Positions 7,701 through 15,358 of a stretch of 27,482 nucleotides of DNA are shown piece after piece (within the stretch, counting starts at the first letter, position 1; each line of letters opens with the position of its first letter). Position numbers and translations under genes: made by a program. The stretch spans positions 1-27,482 of the IMG/VR virus record IMGVR_UViG_3300047499_000107; one strand, written 5' to 3'. The stretch is from a virus. The notes below the pieces were generated by a model that was not told where the DNA came from, ran no database searches, and saw only the letters and a program-made list of their open reading frames with translations.

Positions 7701-8273
7701 AATATCCTCACCGAGGGCTCGATCCTCGAGGTGAGCGATTTCCTCGGCGCGGCCGCGACGTCGTTCATCGACGTCTATCCGCTGATCAACACCGCGACCG
7801 CGCAGGGCGACCTCTACGCCGACGGCGACCTCTATCAGCCCTCCTATGTCGACCTGTGGGCGCTGGCCGCGTCGTGGAACGGCTGGCAGGCCTTCAGCCC
7901 CGGGCAATATCAGGCGCGCTATCTCAACTTCGCGATGATCCTCACGACCGATGATCCAAACACCATCGCGTATTGCCTGGAGTACGTAATCACGGTGACG
8001 ATCCCGGCGCGGATCGACCAGTACGCGCTCACCACCACGACGAGCGGCACCACGGCGGTGACGTTCGAGCCGGCTGGCGCTTCCGCGCCGGCGGCCTTCA
8101 ACGGCGGGGCGGGGCCCGGCAACACCCCGGTGGTGCAGGGCACCATCATCGGCGCGTCCGCCGGCGACGATCTCATCATCACGTCACTCACGGTGAGCGG
8201 CTGCAATGTCGAGGTCATCAACGGCGGCTCCCCGGTCGCCCGCACGGTCTATCTGACAGTCGAGGGATATTAG
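4770..8273 (+). CDS. Large tail hub / host-specificity protein (1167 aa)
   Basis: This long protein resembles the tail-tip attachment proteins of GTA ORFG15 / lambda J type (putative phage tail protein, Phage-tail_3). After an N-terminal hydrophobic block there is a Gly/Ser-rich segment (about residues 55-80). The core tail domain includes VRKSRDQMLNVIKVEYLDRG (about 427-446), a GFYRQAVRIIEIQENGD segment and TVTAEEFLG near 547. A fibronectin-III-like stretch with FTQLDWDEVTDFRTVRYEIR lies near 810, and a beta-rich C-terminal part follows. The family forms the distal end of the tail tube and often binds the receptor. It follows DUF2163 and NlpC/P60 in the usual order, with accessory genes in between. 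The C-terminal 280 residues are not recognised. Confidence 0.8.
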   Translation: MARFLTGLFGAKQTQPPATSLRVNTSLQGVPIALLLGGRNRLAGNLIDYYNFNYQGGSGGSGGGGKGGIFGGSSSGGKGASDSGYNYFVTFAMGICAGPVADCTTIWVSGTAMQAAFDVWPAQLDISTPSSSPGYTYVDYEVLPGDYAQTVWAVTEAIQADHALNYRGICYAGFDNFPLGSAPVLPNITYEITSPNRNALPGQPDGDVSVAFSNFLLDAHWGVGFPEFRLGDLTQWQQYCLSLGLVVSPVLASSTAASAFLKDLADATNSAPCWQDGQLTVAPYGDAAVTAGEVQEITETHIVSPGETAQTAGYPSITVGNVGTYAGDAGVTYQSGAPLTRVANYTLDPEGGGSPGVAQYYENGGVYYFNPSDDGQTVLISYDYAAIASYIPDLEPIYDFTIDDFLPNQGTIGSGMAVDNSPLVCVRKSRDQMLNVIKVEYLDRGNSYNPVEIEVKDEASIVAFGRWRPSDVKQFHFFCLGSAAQQSANLALIRQQIARTFQWTCGRHFMLILELMAIATVTDEGQGFYRQAVRIIEIQENGDSSITVTAEEFLGTVSAPQYGIEAPAGYAINYNADPGPANAPIIFEPTDELGQALISGGGLMVAGVISGSNPAQWGGAYVWASYDGENYTRIGQVIGNARMGTLSAPLPAIAVNPTGQTIDNADTLSVSLAQSAGTLASATVLDATSLNTRCYVGGEIVSYATATLTAPNAYDLTYLVRGAYGTESAIATWPVGTPFARLDSAVFALPYDASRIGATLYVKVQGFNIYQGGLQSLADLPAHTYVLTGAALASPLPVLSNLRTYFANGFTQLDWDEVTDFRTVRYEIRSGSSPSSAMTLGTVAHPPYAVPGDGTYWVAAVTTPVAGLRVYSEEWVSATISGAVITTNVILKYDLKANGWPGAFTGGAGIDTTLDAIRTGGGNVLTDTDVLGTPDILEFGGGQSGEYFPTGVSIDIGYVTTPSVAIQYVPTGVPVGQNILTEGSILEVSDFLGAAATSFIDVYPLINTATAQGDLYADGDLYQPSYVDLWALAASWNGWQAFSPGQYQARYLNFAMILTTDDPNTIAYCLEYVITVTIPARIDQYALTTTTSGTTAVTFEPAGASAPAAFNGGAGPGNTPVVQGTIIGASAGDDLIITSLTVSGCNVEVINGGSPVARTVYLTVEGY

Positions 8274-8275
8274 TC

Positions 8276-9970
8276 ATGAAATTTGTCCGGGATCGCGGCC
8301 TGTGGGCGGCTGCGCTGGTGGCGCTCGTCGTGACCTTGGGCGTACGCCTCGCCGACCTGCCGGCAGGGTGGGCCAGCCAGAATCCGCTGTCGTCGCCGAC
8401 CACCGGCACCGTCTCGGGGCTGCAGCTGACCAACAACTATAATGGCGCGCTCGATTCGGTGAACACCTGCAATTCCGGATCGACGGCGCCGACCAATCAG
8501 CTGACCGGCACGCCCTCGCTCGGCAATTGCTGGCTCAGCACCGCCAGCAATCCCAATCCGGTGCAGTGGTACGATGGCTCGAACTGGCTGACCCCGTTCT
8601 GGGTCGATGCCGTCAATCATTACACCAATGTCAAGATCGGCGGCGGCATGGCATCGGTCGCCTCGGCCGCGACCGTCGACCTGTGCGCGTCAGCGAACGC
8701 GCCGCAGGCCTATATCGTCATCACCGGCAACGTGACGGTCACCTCGTTCGGGTCGACCTGCAAGGCCGGGCACGTCAAGCTCATCACCTTCGCCGGCGCA
8801 CTCACCCTGACCTACGACCCGACGAGCCTGATCATTCCCGGCGCCGCGTCGGTCGCGACCGCGGCCGGCGACCAGGCGATCGTCGTCGCACTCGGGGGCG
8901 GCAACTGGCAGGTCGTCAGCTATGCGCCGGCGAGCGGCCAGAGCCTGGTCAACCTGGCGGTGCCGGTCGGCACCGTCCTGACGTTCGGCGGCTACACCAT
9001 CCCGGCGAATTTCGTCGAGGGCTACGGCCAGGCGATCTCGCGTACTGCGTATCCCAACTATCTGGCGGCCGTCACCTCGGTGCAGAGCGTGACGCGGACA
9101 TCGGGCTCGCCGACGCTCACCGGATTCAGCGATACGACGCGGTTCGGCTCCGGCCAGTATGTCGAGGGCGCCGGCATCCCGGCCGGCAGCTACATCCTCT
9201 CCTGTTTCGTCACGACCTGTACGTTGAACAACAATGCGTCGTCGTCGGGCAACGCCAACGCCACGGTGTTCCTCTATGGCGACGGCGACGGGTCGACCAC
9301 CGTCACCGTGCCCGACTGCCGCGGCCGCGAGGTCGTCTACCGCGACAACATCGGGGGCAATGCCGCCGGTGTCTCGCAGGTCTATACGACCATCAACACG
9401 ACCTCGGGGTCCACCTCGGCCACCGTCGCGTCTGCCTCCGGCGTCGCCGCCGGCATGTACGTCATTTCGCCGTTCGTTCCTCCGGGCACGTTCGTCATTG
9501 CGGTCGTCGGCACGACGGTCGTCCTGTCGGCGAACGCGACCGCGACTTTCAGCGGGTCGGGGGTGCGCTTCTCGGCGTCGCTCGATGCCCAGATGATGGG
9601 ATCGATCGGCGGTGCGGAATCGCGGGGTCTGCTGATCTCAGAGCTGCCGACCATCACGCCCCAGGGCACGATCTCCGGCACTCAAAGTTTCACCGGCGTC
9701 CCGCAGGGCCCGGGCTCGGCAGGGTCGTTTTCATCGCCGTTCTCGGTCGTCTACAACAACAATCAGACATTGACCGTCAATGGCGCCAACTTCGCGTTCA
9801 CGGGCGTGCCGATTGGCTCGAACGCGCCGCACCTGCTGAACACTCCGCAGATCGTCATGACCTGCATCGTGCGGGTGTCGCGGCTCGAGCCCGGGCACCT
9901 GCCGCGGCCGGCCAACGACGACGCGCCGCATCTCGCCGTCCTCGCCGTGGAGCTCCGCGATGCCGCATAG
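8276..9970 (+). CDS. Tail fibre protein with phage tail-collar domain (564 aa)
   Basis: ATG 8276 lies two bases after the hub stop. The protein begins with a signal-peptide-like segment (FVRDRGLWAAALVALVVTLG, cleavage possible near residue 29), then a module with NSGSTAPTN...GNCWLSTAS...WYDGSNW that is repeated in the next gene. A tail-collar domain starts near residue 228 (VGTVLTFGGYTIPANFVEGY) and continues to VPDCRGREVVYRDNIGG near 345. The N-part and the PDCRGRE motif are separated by an insertion rich in Ser, Thr and Gly. The C-terminus has a PQIVMTCIVRV strand seen at the end of collar fibres. Collar fibres contact the host surface. A secretion-like N-terminus on a virion protein is odd. 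Confidence 0.75.
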   Translation: MKFVRDRGLWAAALVALVVTLGVRLADLPAGWASQNPLSSPTTGTVSGLQLTNNYNGALDSVNTCNSGSTAPTNQLTGTPSLGNCWLSTASNPNPVQWYDGSNWLTPFWVDAVNHYTNVKIGGGMASVASAATVDLCASANAPQAYIVITGNVTVTSFGSTCKAGHVKLITFAGALTLTYDPTSLIIPGAASVATAAGDQAIVVALGGGNWQVVSYAPASGQSLVNLAVPVGTVLTFGGYTIPANFVEGYGQAISRTAYPNYLAAVTSVQSVTRTSGSPTLTGFSDTTRFGSGQYVEGAGIPAGSYILSCFVTTCTLNNNASSSGNANATVFLYGDGDGSTTVTVPDCRGREVVYRDNIGGNAAGVSQVYTTINTTSGSTSATVASASGVAAGMYVISPFVPPGTFVIAVVGTTVVLSANATATFSGSGVRFSASLDAQMMGSIGGAESRGLLISELPTITPQGTISGTQSFTGVPQGPGSAGSFSSPFSVVYNNNQTLTVNGANFAFTGVPIGSNAPHLLNTPQIVMTCIVRVSRLEPGHLPRPANDDAPHLAVLAVELRDAA

Positions 9971-12900
9971 CACCAAACAAGAGTCCGGTCATTCCGGGGC
10001 GCGAGCTTGCGAGCGAGCCCGGAATCCATACCTGCGGACCGGGGTCATGGGTTCGGGGCTGCCGCTGCGCGGCCCTCGGAATGACGGCTTCGGGGCGTGG
10101 ATCAGGCCGCGCGCGCTTTTTGCGCTCCTGTCCGTCCTCTGTCTGCTGGTGGCCGTCATCGGCCCGGCGCGTGCGCTGCAGGACCCGTTGACGACGCCGG
10201 GCGCCCCGCTCCCGATGAGCGGGCTTGCGACCTTCATCAACAATGCGCTGGAGAGCGTCGGCTCCTGCAACAGCGGCGCGTCGGCCCCGACCAACGGCCC
10301 GGGTGGCGTGCCGTTCACCGGCCAGTGCTGGCTCAACACCACCGGCACGTCGTGGCCGCTGCAGACCTATGACGGTTCGAGCTGGGTCGAGATCGGCCAG
10401 ATCAACTCGTCGACGCACGCTTTCTCCGTCCCGACAGGCGTGCTGCCGTCGCCGCTGCTCACGCTCGGCTCGACCGCGCTGACGCCCGGCGGGACGATCT
10501 CGAGCGTGTCGGGCCTCACCCTGAGCAGCCCGACCCTGTCAGGCACGCTCGGCGGCAGCGGCGCGTGGGGGGCGAGCCCGATCGGGCTCGCCTATGGCGG
10601 CCTCGGCGGCAGTCAGTCGGGCGCTGCGGCCAATACGATTCCGGTCTACCCCGGCTCCGGCGGCGCCGCGACGCCGACCGCATTTGCGACGTTCCTCAGC
10701 AATCTCTGTTCGTCGAGCATCGGTCAATACTGGGTGCAGCTCACCGGTGGGTGGGGCTGCACGTCGCTGGGATGGCTCAACCCTGTCTGGTGGGGTGCCG
10801 ATCCGACGGGCGGCAGCTCCTCGGCCGCCGCGTTCAACAGCGCGATCAGCGTGGCCCAGGGCAGCGATCTGCCGATCCTAATCCCGTGCGGGACCTACAA
10901 CATCGGGACGACGGGGCTCAACTATGCCTTTCCGGCGGGGCTGCACTTTGCCGGTATTTCTGGCTTGGGTCCGCCGGGGTGTGCAAGACTGAAGTGGACG
11001 GGCGCGGTCTCGGGCGTCGCCCTCAAGCTGTCGCTGCAGAGCATCACCTCCAGCGCCGTCGCGGTGCACAATCTGATGCTGCTGACCGCGGTGGCGTCGG
11101 GCGGCACGTGCCTCGAGCTCTACAATCCGACGCTCCAACTCAACCCGGCGGCGAGTCTCACCAACTATCTGGACAACGTCACCTGCCAGGGCGCGGACGG
11201 CCCGGCCGGCACGGACTATTGGACCACCAATCTCGTCACCGACAACATCTCGAACTTCAATTCGCGCGGCTTCACGTACTACGGTTCGAACGCCTCGCAA
11301 GGCATTGGGATCAATCTCTCCAACAGTGCCAACACTGCCAATTCGTGCAGCGGCGGCGGCGTCTCCGGCTCGACGACGTTCAATTTCACCGACACGATCG
11401 GCTTTTTTGTCGCTACGGCCTTCGAGATCACCGGGGCTTGCATTCAGGGAGTGGTGCTCGAGAAACCAAACTTCATTGCCGGCACATGCTTCTCTATTCC
11501 GGCCAACCTCGGCGGGCTCGATTATATCGGGATATCACTGCCCCAGTGCAACTTCTCCACGTACGGCATCAATGCGCTCAGTGGCGCCGGCGCCGGGTTT
11601 CAAGCGAAGGGGGGTGTGTGGTTCAACGGCTACGGGACGCTGAATTCGATCGGGATGCGCTTCGACGGAGGCGCCTACTGGTACGTCGATCACGCCACCA
11701 TCGCCGGCACGTCCACGACGGACAGCTCGGTCGGGCTCGTGGTCGGCGACACCGCGGTCACCACCCAGGTATTCTTCGACAACAACAACATCCAAAATTT
11801 CGCCATCGCGGCCAATCTGTACTCCGGTGCCGCGTATGTGTACTTTCACCACGACCAGCTATTCAACAACGGCGCCACCATCGTCAACAGCGGTGCCAAT
11901 AACATCTATTTCGACGACAATTACGGCGCCAGCTGCATCGTCTGCAGCTCGGTCCCGAGCAGCGTCGCCACCGGGATCGACATCTCGGCCTACAGTATCA
12001 GCGGCAATGCGTTCCGTTCGCCCGGCTACGTGCTGACAGGTGCCGGCGCCGCCTATTTCGGCGGCCTCAACCTGTCGGGGTATACGATGGTCACGAACCC
12101 CGGCAACAATGGCTTGTGGGGAGTGCTGGTCCAAGACGTCACCGGCAGTAACAGCCAGGTCGAGTCGGCGCTGACCGTCGACATGAATGCGACCCACTCC
12201 TGCACGCTCAGTCTGTCGAACGGCCATTGCAACAAAATAGCACTCTACTCCGGCATCCAGTGCGCATCGGGAAACACTGCGTGCTGGGCGGAGAATCCCA
12301 TCATCAACATTGGCGCATCGCCCTCGTCGAACTTCCAAGTGGCGATCGGCGACGAGATCGATCTCAACAACGGCAGCGGGACAAATTTCGGGACTTACAC
12401 CGGCCCCTGGAACAACACCAGCACGGGCGCCGGCTGCCCGGGATCGGCCGGTGGCGGCGGGACATATAATTGTTACGTCGGCGGGCTGATCGTGACCGGC
12501 CAGGGTGGCAGTCCCCCGGGCGGCACAGTCGATTTCGGCATCGCGATCGACGGCACGGGGCCGGCGGGGGCACCGTACAACGGCGCTTTCTGGAATCGCG
12601 GCTTCGTTGCGTCCGCCGGTATCTACCAGCACGCGTTCGAGGACGGCTCGAGCGCCCAGGTATCGTATGCGATGTACGGTTCCCACACCTATGGGATCGA
12701 CACCGCGGGAGCGACGATCAGCACGGCCGCGATGCGCATGGGCAACGCCCAGTGGATCAGCGCGCGCAATGCCGCGAACAGCGCCGACATCGACATGATC
12801 ACGGTCAGTGCCGCCAATTTTGTCGTCCTCGGCGGTGGCACCTATTCCGGGATCCTGCTCGGCTCCGCGGCAACGTCGGTGTTCTCGTTCGGCAATTTCT

Positions 12901-13067
12901 ACCCGCAGGCCAGCAACACGTACTCGCTCGGCAACGGGAGCAATATCTGGTCCGGCGTTTATGCCGTGACCCATTACGGCGGAACGGGCGCCAGCGCCGG
13001 CGTGAACTGCAGCGGACCGACGACATCCAGCTTTGCCGCGCAGGGGGGCGTCGTCACGCACTGCTGA
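9960..13067 (+). CDS. Tailspike/fibre with pectate-lyase-like beta-helix (1035 aa)
   Basis: ATG 9960 overlaps the previous stop by 11 bases and has GGAG at 9949-9952. Residues 1-50 are translated largely from a chromosomal palindromic repeat (9988-10085). ATG 10047 is an alternative. A hydrophobic signal-like stretch (LFALLSVLCLLVAVIG, about 53-68) ends at ARA, followed by the same N-terminal module as the preceding protein (NSGASAPTN...GQCWLNTTG...TYDGSSW). From about residue 272 there is a pectate-lyase-superfamily start (WWGADPTGGSSSAAAFNSAI then ILIPCGTYNI) and a long Asn/Ser/Gly-rich beta-helix. Near the C-terminus is a NTYSLGNGSNIWSGVYA fibre motif. Such spikes often cut surface polysaccharide; catalytic residues cannot be assigned here. 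Confidence 0.75.
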   Translation: MPHSTKQESGHSGARACERARNPYLRTGVMGSGLPLRGPRNDGFGAWIRPRALFALLSVLCLLVAVIGPARALQDPLTTPGAPLPMSGLATFINNALESVGSCNSGASAPTNGPGGVPFTGQCWLNTTGTSWPLQTYDGSSWVEIGQINSSTHAFSVPTGVLPSPLLTLGSTALTPGGTISSVSGLTLSSPTLSGTLGGSGAWGASPIGLAYGGLGGSQSGAAANTIPVYPGSGGAATPTAFATFLSNLCSSSIGQYWVQLTGGWGCTSLGWLNPVWWGADPTGGSSSAAAFNSAISVAQGSDLPILIPCGTYNIGTTGLNYAFPAGLHFAGISGLGPPGCARLKWTGAVSGVALKLSLQSITSSAVAVHNLMLLTAVASGGTCLELYNPTLQLNPAASLTNYLDNVTCQGADGPAGTDYWTTNLVTDNISNFNSRGFTYYGSNASQGIGINLSNSANTANSCSGGGVSGSTTFNFTDTIGFFVATAFEITGACIQGVVLEKPNFIAGTCFSIPANLGGLDYIGISLPQCNFSTYGINALSGAGAGFQAKGGVWFNGYGTLNSIGMRFDGGAYWYVDHATIAGTSTTDSSVGLVVGDTAVTTQVFFDNNNIQNFAIAANLYSGAAYVYFHHDQLFNNGATIVNSGANNIYFDDNYGASCIVCSSVPSSVATGIDISAYSISGNAFRSPGYVLTGAGAAYFGGLNLSGYTMVTNPGNNGLWGVLVQDVTGSNSQVESALTVDMNATHSCTLSLSNGHCNKIALYSGIQCASGNTACWAENPIINIGASPSSNFQVAIGDEIDLNNGSGTNFGTYTGPWNNTSTGAGCPGSAGGGGTYNCYVGGLIVTGQGGSPPGGTVDFGIAIDGTGPAGAPYNGAFWNRGFVASAGIYQHAFEDGSSAQVSYAMYGSHTYGIDTAGATISTAAMRMGNAQWISARNAANSADIDMITVSAANFVVLGGGTYSGILLGSAATSVFSFGNFYPQASNTYSLGNGSNIWSGVYAVTHYGGTGASAGVNCSGPTTSSFAAQGGVVTHC
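9988..10085. repeat. Bradyrhizobium-type palindromic repeat element inside the tailspike 5' end
   Basis: The element starts with GTCATTCCG (9988-9996) and ends with its exact reverse complement CGGAATGAC (10077-10085). Inside are further inverted segments, such as ATTCCGGG (9991-9998) against CCCGGAAT (10018-10025). The layout matches a family of intergenic repeats recalled as abundant in Bradyrhizobium and relatives. Its presence in a phage coding frame is unusual. Confidence 0.75.
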
Positions 13068-13179
13068 TCTCGGCCCGTCCGGCGGCGATTGCCACGCCCT
13101 TGAAGACTCTGCCTGCAACCGAAAGTCAAGTGCCGACCGCGGCGCGGCGATGACGCCGCTGGCGTAAAGGGAAAACAGA

Positions 13180-13527
13180 ATGCGTTCTTTAGCCATTGGA
13201 ATTGCTGCCCTCCGGCTGTTCATCGGCGGGGTGCTCCCTGGCCTGCTCTTGTTTGCCGTCTGGACGTTCCAATCCTCGGCGCAGGCACCGTCTGCGCCGG
13301 CGGTACAGCAGACCGCGTCGCCGTCGGTGCCCCACGTCGTGCCGCCCGCGGCGGCGCCGGCGCAGTCGCAGCCGATGCGTGCGGGCGACATCCTCGCGCA
13401 GCAGCTTGGGACCCTGGCGGTGCAGAACGCCTCGTGCTCGGAGCGTGCGTCCGCGCTCGAGGTCGAGGTTGCCGGCCTCAAGCATCAGATCGAGCTGCTG
13501 ACCAAGGCCAAGGAGCCGCAGAAATAG
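13180..13527 (+). CDS. Membrane-anchored coiled-coil protein, possible spanin-like (115 aa)
   Basis: ATG 13180 follows a GGGAAAACAG region. The N-terminus has a hydrophobic segment (LRLFIGGVLPGLLLFAVWTF, about 11-30), then a Pro/Ala/Gln-rich linker (about 35-65), a helical part with one cysteine (NASCSER) and a C-terminal coiled coil (SALEVEVAGLKHQIELLTKA). A single membrane anchor, a flexible linker and a coiled coil at the start of a lysis region resemble the layout of inner-membrane spanins (Rz-like). The sequence gives no specific family match, so this is inference. It could also be a structural or regulatory membrane protein. Confidence 0.6.
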   Translation: MRSLAIGIAALRLFIGGVLPGLLLFAVWTFQSSAQAPSAPAVQQTASPSVPHVVPPAAAPAQSQPMRAGDILAQQLGTLAVQNASCSERASALEVEVAGLKHQIELLTKAKEPQK

Positions 13528-13558
13528 CAGCGGGCTCGGCCAGCAGGGAGGCGGCTCC

Positions 13559-13801
13559 ATGACCCTCGCCAATTCCTGGATGTGGTGGCTTGTCTGGTGG
13601 CCACTCGCGATCGGCTCGTTTGCGCTGATCGAAGGTTATGGCATCAAACATCCCGACCGACAGTGGACCCTCTCGAAGACGATCGCCTGGCTCGGCGCCA
13701 AGTGGCCGCTGTCGATCGCGCTGTTCGGCATGTTCTTCGGCGGTCTGCTGGTGCACTTTTTCTGGCATTTCACGCCGGCGTTCACCCAGTCATCAGGCTG
13801 A
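13559..13801 (+). CDS. Two-helix membrane protein, possible lysis protein (80 aa)
   Basis: ATG 13559 has an AGGGAGG-type site 7-12 bases upstream. The protein has two hydrophobic helices, MWWLVWWPLAIGSFALIEGY (about 8-27) and WPLSIALFGMFFGGLLVHFFW (about 49-69), joined by a polar loop with KHPDRQWTLSKTIA. Small size, two membrane helices and its place next to other lysis genes fit a holin or antiholin, but a separate Pam3-gp28-like holin lies downstream. Trp-rich N-terminus. I recall similar uncharacterised proteins in Bradyrhizobium prophages. The function is not proven. Confidence 0.65.
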   Translation: MTLANSWMWWLVWWPLAIGSFALIEGYGIKHPDRQWTLSKTIAWLGAKWPLSIALFGMFFGGLLVHFFWHFTPAFTQSSG

Positions 13802-13830
13802 TCTTTTCTCGCCCGGTTTGCGATCGGAAG

Positions 13831-13850
13831 CCGCGGGTGCGAGCCCGCGG
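13831..13850. repeat. GC-rich hairpin between small late genes
   Basis: CCGCGGG (13831-13837) and CCCGCGG (13844-13850) form a perfect 7-bp stem around a TGCGAG loop. TTGC (13818-13821) and GCAA (13851-13854) could extend the structure with an asymmetric bulge. There is no following T tract. It resembles the 3268-3288 palindrome in core sequence. Confidence 0.5.
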
Positions 13851-13931
13851 GCAACCTCGCTCGCCTTGTCAAAAATCCTGGAGCGCGTCGGACAGGATCA
13901 AAACAAGCCCGACGCTATTTGGAGTGCAATC

Positions 13932-14282
13932 ATGTCGTCGATCAACTGGAAGAACATCGGTGCAAATATTTCGAGCGTGACGTCGCTGCTGACGGCGACC
14001 GGCATGAATTCGACCAGCGCCACGAGCCTCGCAAGCCAGATCGGCGCGCTGTTCAGCACCAGTGCGAGCAGCAACCCGAACAAGGCCGAGGAGGAGGCCA
14101 TCTGCGCGCAGATTATGGCTTCTGCCGACAACCCCGACATTGCCAAGCAGCTCGAGCTGAAGCTCGCCATCGAGCCGGGGCTGCCGCCCGCCGCGCTGAT
14201 CGTGGTCAAGCAGATGATGCAGCCCGGCGCCAACCTCATTCAGCTGGGCCTCGAGCTTCAGCAGGTTCTCAATCAGAGCTGA
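13932..14282 (+). CDS. Protein of unknown function in the lysis region (116 aa)
   Basis: ATG 13932 is preceded by TGGAG (13919-13923) at good spacing, which favours it over upstream in-frame starts. The N-terminal 50 residues are Ser/Thr/Ala-rich (SSVTSLLTATGMNSTSATS then SQIGALFSTSASSN). The C-terminal half is helical and acidic, with AEEEAICAQIMASADNPDIA and ends with GANLIQLGLELQQVLNQS. There is no clear membrane helix or signal peptide. I do not recognise the family. It stands alone between two intergenic gaps of about 130 bp. Confidence 0.6.
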   Translation: MSSINWKNIGANISSVTSLLTATGMNSTSATSLASQIGALFSTSASSNPNKAEEEAICAQIMASADNPDIAKQLELKLAIEPGLPPAALIVVKQMMQPGANLIQLGLELQQVLNQS

Positions 14283-14408
14283 CGGCGGCCCGCGTCACTC
14301 GTCGACGCCTCTTCGGCCGTGTGCCGGCGCGCCTCATCGGGCGTCGGCGCATGGCGGTTTTTCCGCAGCCCCGATCATTTGTGCGCATGAAAAAGCGGAG
14401 CGCCCATC

Positions 14409-14576
14409 ATGAACCTCTCCATCGTCTCCATCATCCTCGGCCTTGTCGTCACGCATGGGGCCGACATCGCCGCCATCGAGAAGGCCACCGGCGGGTTCGC
14501 CGGGATCGTCTCGATCGGCCAGCAGCTCAAGAGCGGATCGGCCGACGTCCAGAGCCAGAAGGGGGCGCAGCCGTGA
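14409..14576 (+). CDS. Small protein of unknown function (55 aa)
   Basis: ATG 14409 has GGAG at 14397-14400. The reading frame ends at TGA 14574-14576, overlapping the GTG of the holin-like gene. The product has a hydrophobic N-terminus (NLSIVSIILGLVVTHGADIA), then AIEKATGGFAGIVSIGQQLKSG and a polar tail. It could be a short membrane or secreted peptide. The tight overlap with the next gene supports it being real and co-translated. There is no known family. Confidence 0.55.
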   Translation: MNLSIVSIILGLVVTHGADIAAIEKATGGFAGIVSIGQQLKSGSADVQSQKGAQP

Positions 14577-14899
14577 AGCTCAACCTCGATCAGGCGCTGA
14601 GCATCGTCCGCTGGCTTCTGAGTCTCGGCGGCCCGCTCGGTGCGTGGCTGGTCGCTCACGGCATGTCGGCCGACCAGGTCAACGCGCTGTCCTCCGCGTT
14701 GATCGCCCTCGTCGGCGCCCTGCCCCCGCTGGTGTCCATCATCTGGAGCCTCGCCCGGCATTCCGACGCCGGCAAGTTGAAGGCCGCCTCGGCGATGCCC
14801 GAGGTCAAAAGCATCGTGGTGCGCCCGGTCGCGGCCGACAGCGCGGCGGGCGCGCTCGCCTCGGATACGTCCGAGCCGAAAATTCAGAGGGCGGCATGA
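14573..14899 (+). CDS. Holin-like protein, Pam3-gp28 type (108 aa)
   Basis: GTG 14573 overlaps the preceding stop. The protein has one hydrophobic helix near residues 9-27 (IVRWLLSLGGPLGAWLVAHG), the segment SADQVNALSSALIALVGALPP and a second helix ending in LVSIIWSLARHSDAGKLKAA, followed by AMPEVKSIVVRPV and a polar tail. This pattern (two helices, then IWS...H and an A-x-PEV-x-x-IVV motif) is one I recall from Pam3-gp28-like putative holins of alphaproteobacterial phages. Holins permeabilise the inner membrane so that the endolysin can act. Its stop overlaps the next start (ATGA). Confidence 0.7.
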   Translation: MKLNLDQALSIVRWLLSLGGPLGAWLVAHGMSADQVNALSSALIALVGALPPLVSIIWSLARHSDAGKLKAASAMPEVKSIVVRPVAADSAAGALASDTSEPKIQRAA

Positions 14900-15306
14900 G
14901 GGCTGTCCTCCTGGCTCTTTCGCTCCTGCTGCCCTGCTCCCTCCCCGCCTCGGCCTCCCATCACCATCACCAGGCCCATCACCATCATCACCGCCAGCAT
15001 GGGCGGCAGGTATTCCGTGAGAGCGGTTGGGGCGACCCGCGGCCGGCGGCGTGGTGCGGGTGGTACATGCGGCATCTGCTGCACGTGCCGGACCGCTCCC
15101 TCAACCTGGCGCGCAACTGGGCGCGCTGGGGGCATGCCACCTATCCGCACCGCCTCGCGGTCGCGGTGTGGCCCCATCACGTCGCTCTGATCATGAGCGA
15201 CGGCCCCGACCGCGCCGGCCGCTGGCTGATGCGGTCGGGCAACGACGGCCACGCGGTGCGCACCAGGCCCCGCTCGCTCGCCGGCGCGATCGCGTTCCGC
15301 ATCTGA
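14896..15306 (+). CDS. Secreted His-rich protein with CHAP-like C-terminus (136 aa)
   Basis: ATG 14896 overlaps the holin stop by four bases. A signal peptide is clear (RAVLLALSLLLPCSLPASA, residues 2-20), followed by a His-rich linker of about 17 residues with nine histidines that could bind metal. The C-terminal part has PRPAAWCGWYMRHLL, LARNWARWGH, VWPHHVALI and SGNDGHAVRTRPRSLAGAIAFR. The AWCG cysteine and the VWPHHV histidine are placed like the Cys and His of CHAP-type amidases or TIGR02594-like proteins. It may be a second wall-degrading enzyme or a cell-surface protein. The enzyme call is tentative. Confidence 0.6.
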   Translation: MRAVLLALSLLLPCSLPASASHHHHQAHHHHHRQHGRQVFRESGWGDPRPAAWCGWYMRHLLHVPDRSLNLARNWARWGHATYPHRLAVAVWPHHVALIMSDGPDRAGRWLMRSGNDGHAVRTRPRSLAGAIAFRI

Positions 15307-15358
15307 CCGGCGCCCCGCGCCGAGCTCCTCCCCTCTCTCCTCCCTCCAGGATTCGATC

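Noticed and set aside
5160-7907. Very long open frame on the minus strand (915 codons) opposite the tail hub
   Set aside because: It is composed of Arg/Asp/Gly-rich low-complexity sequence typical of antisense frames in GC-rich genes, and the plus-strand protein has clear tail motifs.
11859-13481. Long minus-strand open frame opposite the tailspike and spanin-like gene
   Set aside because: No domain pattern and it crosses two good plus-strand genes.
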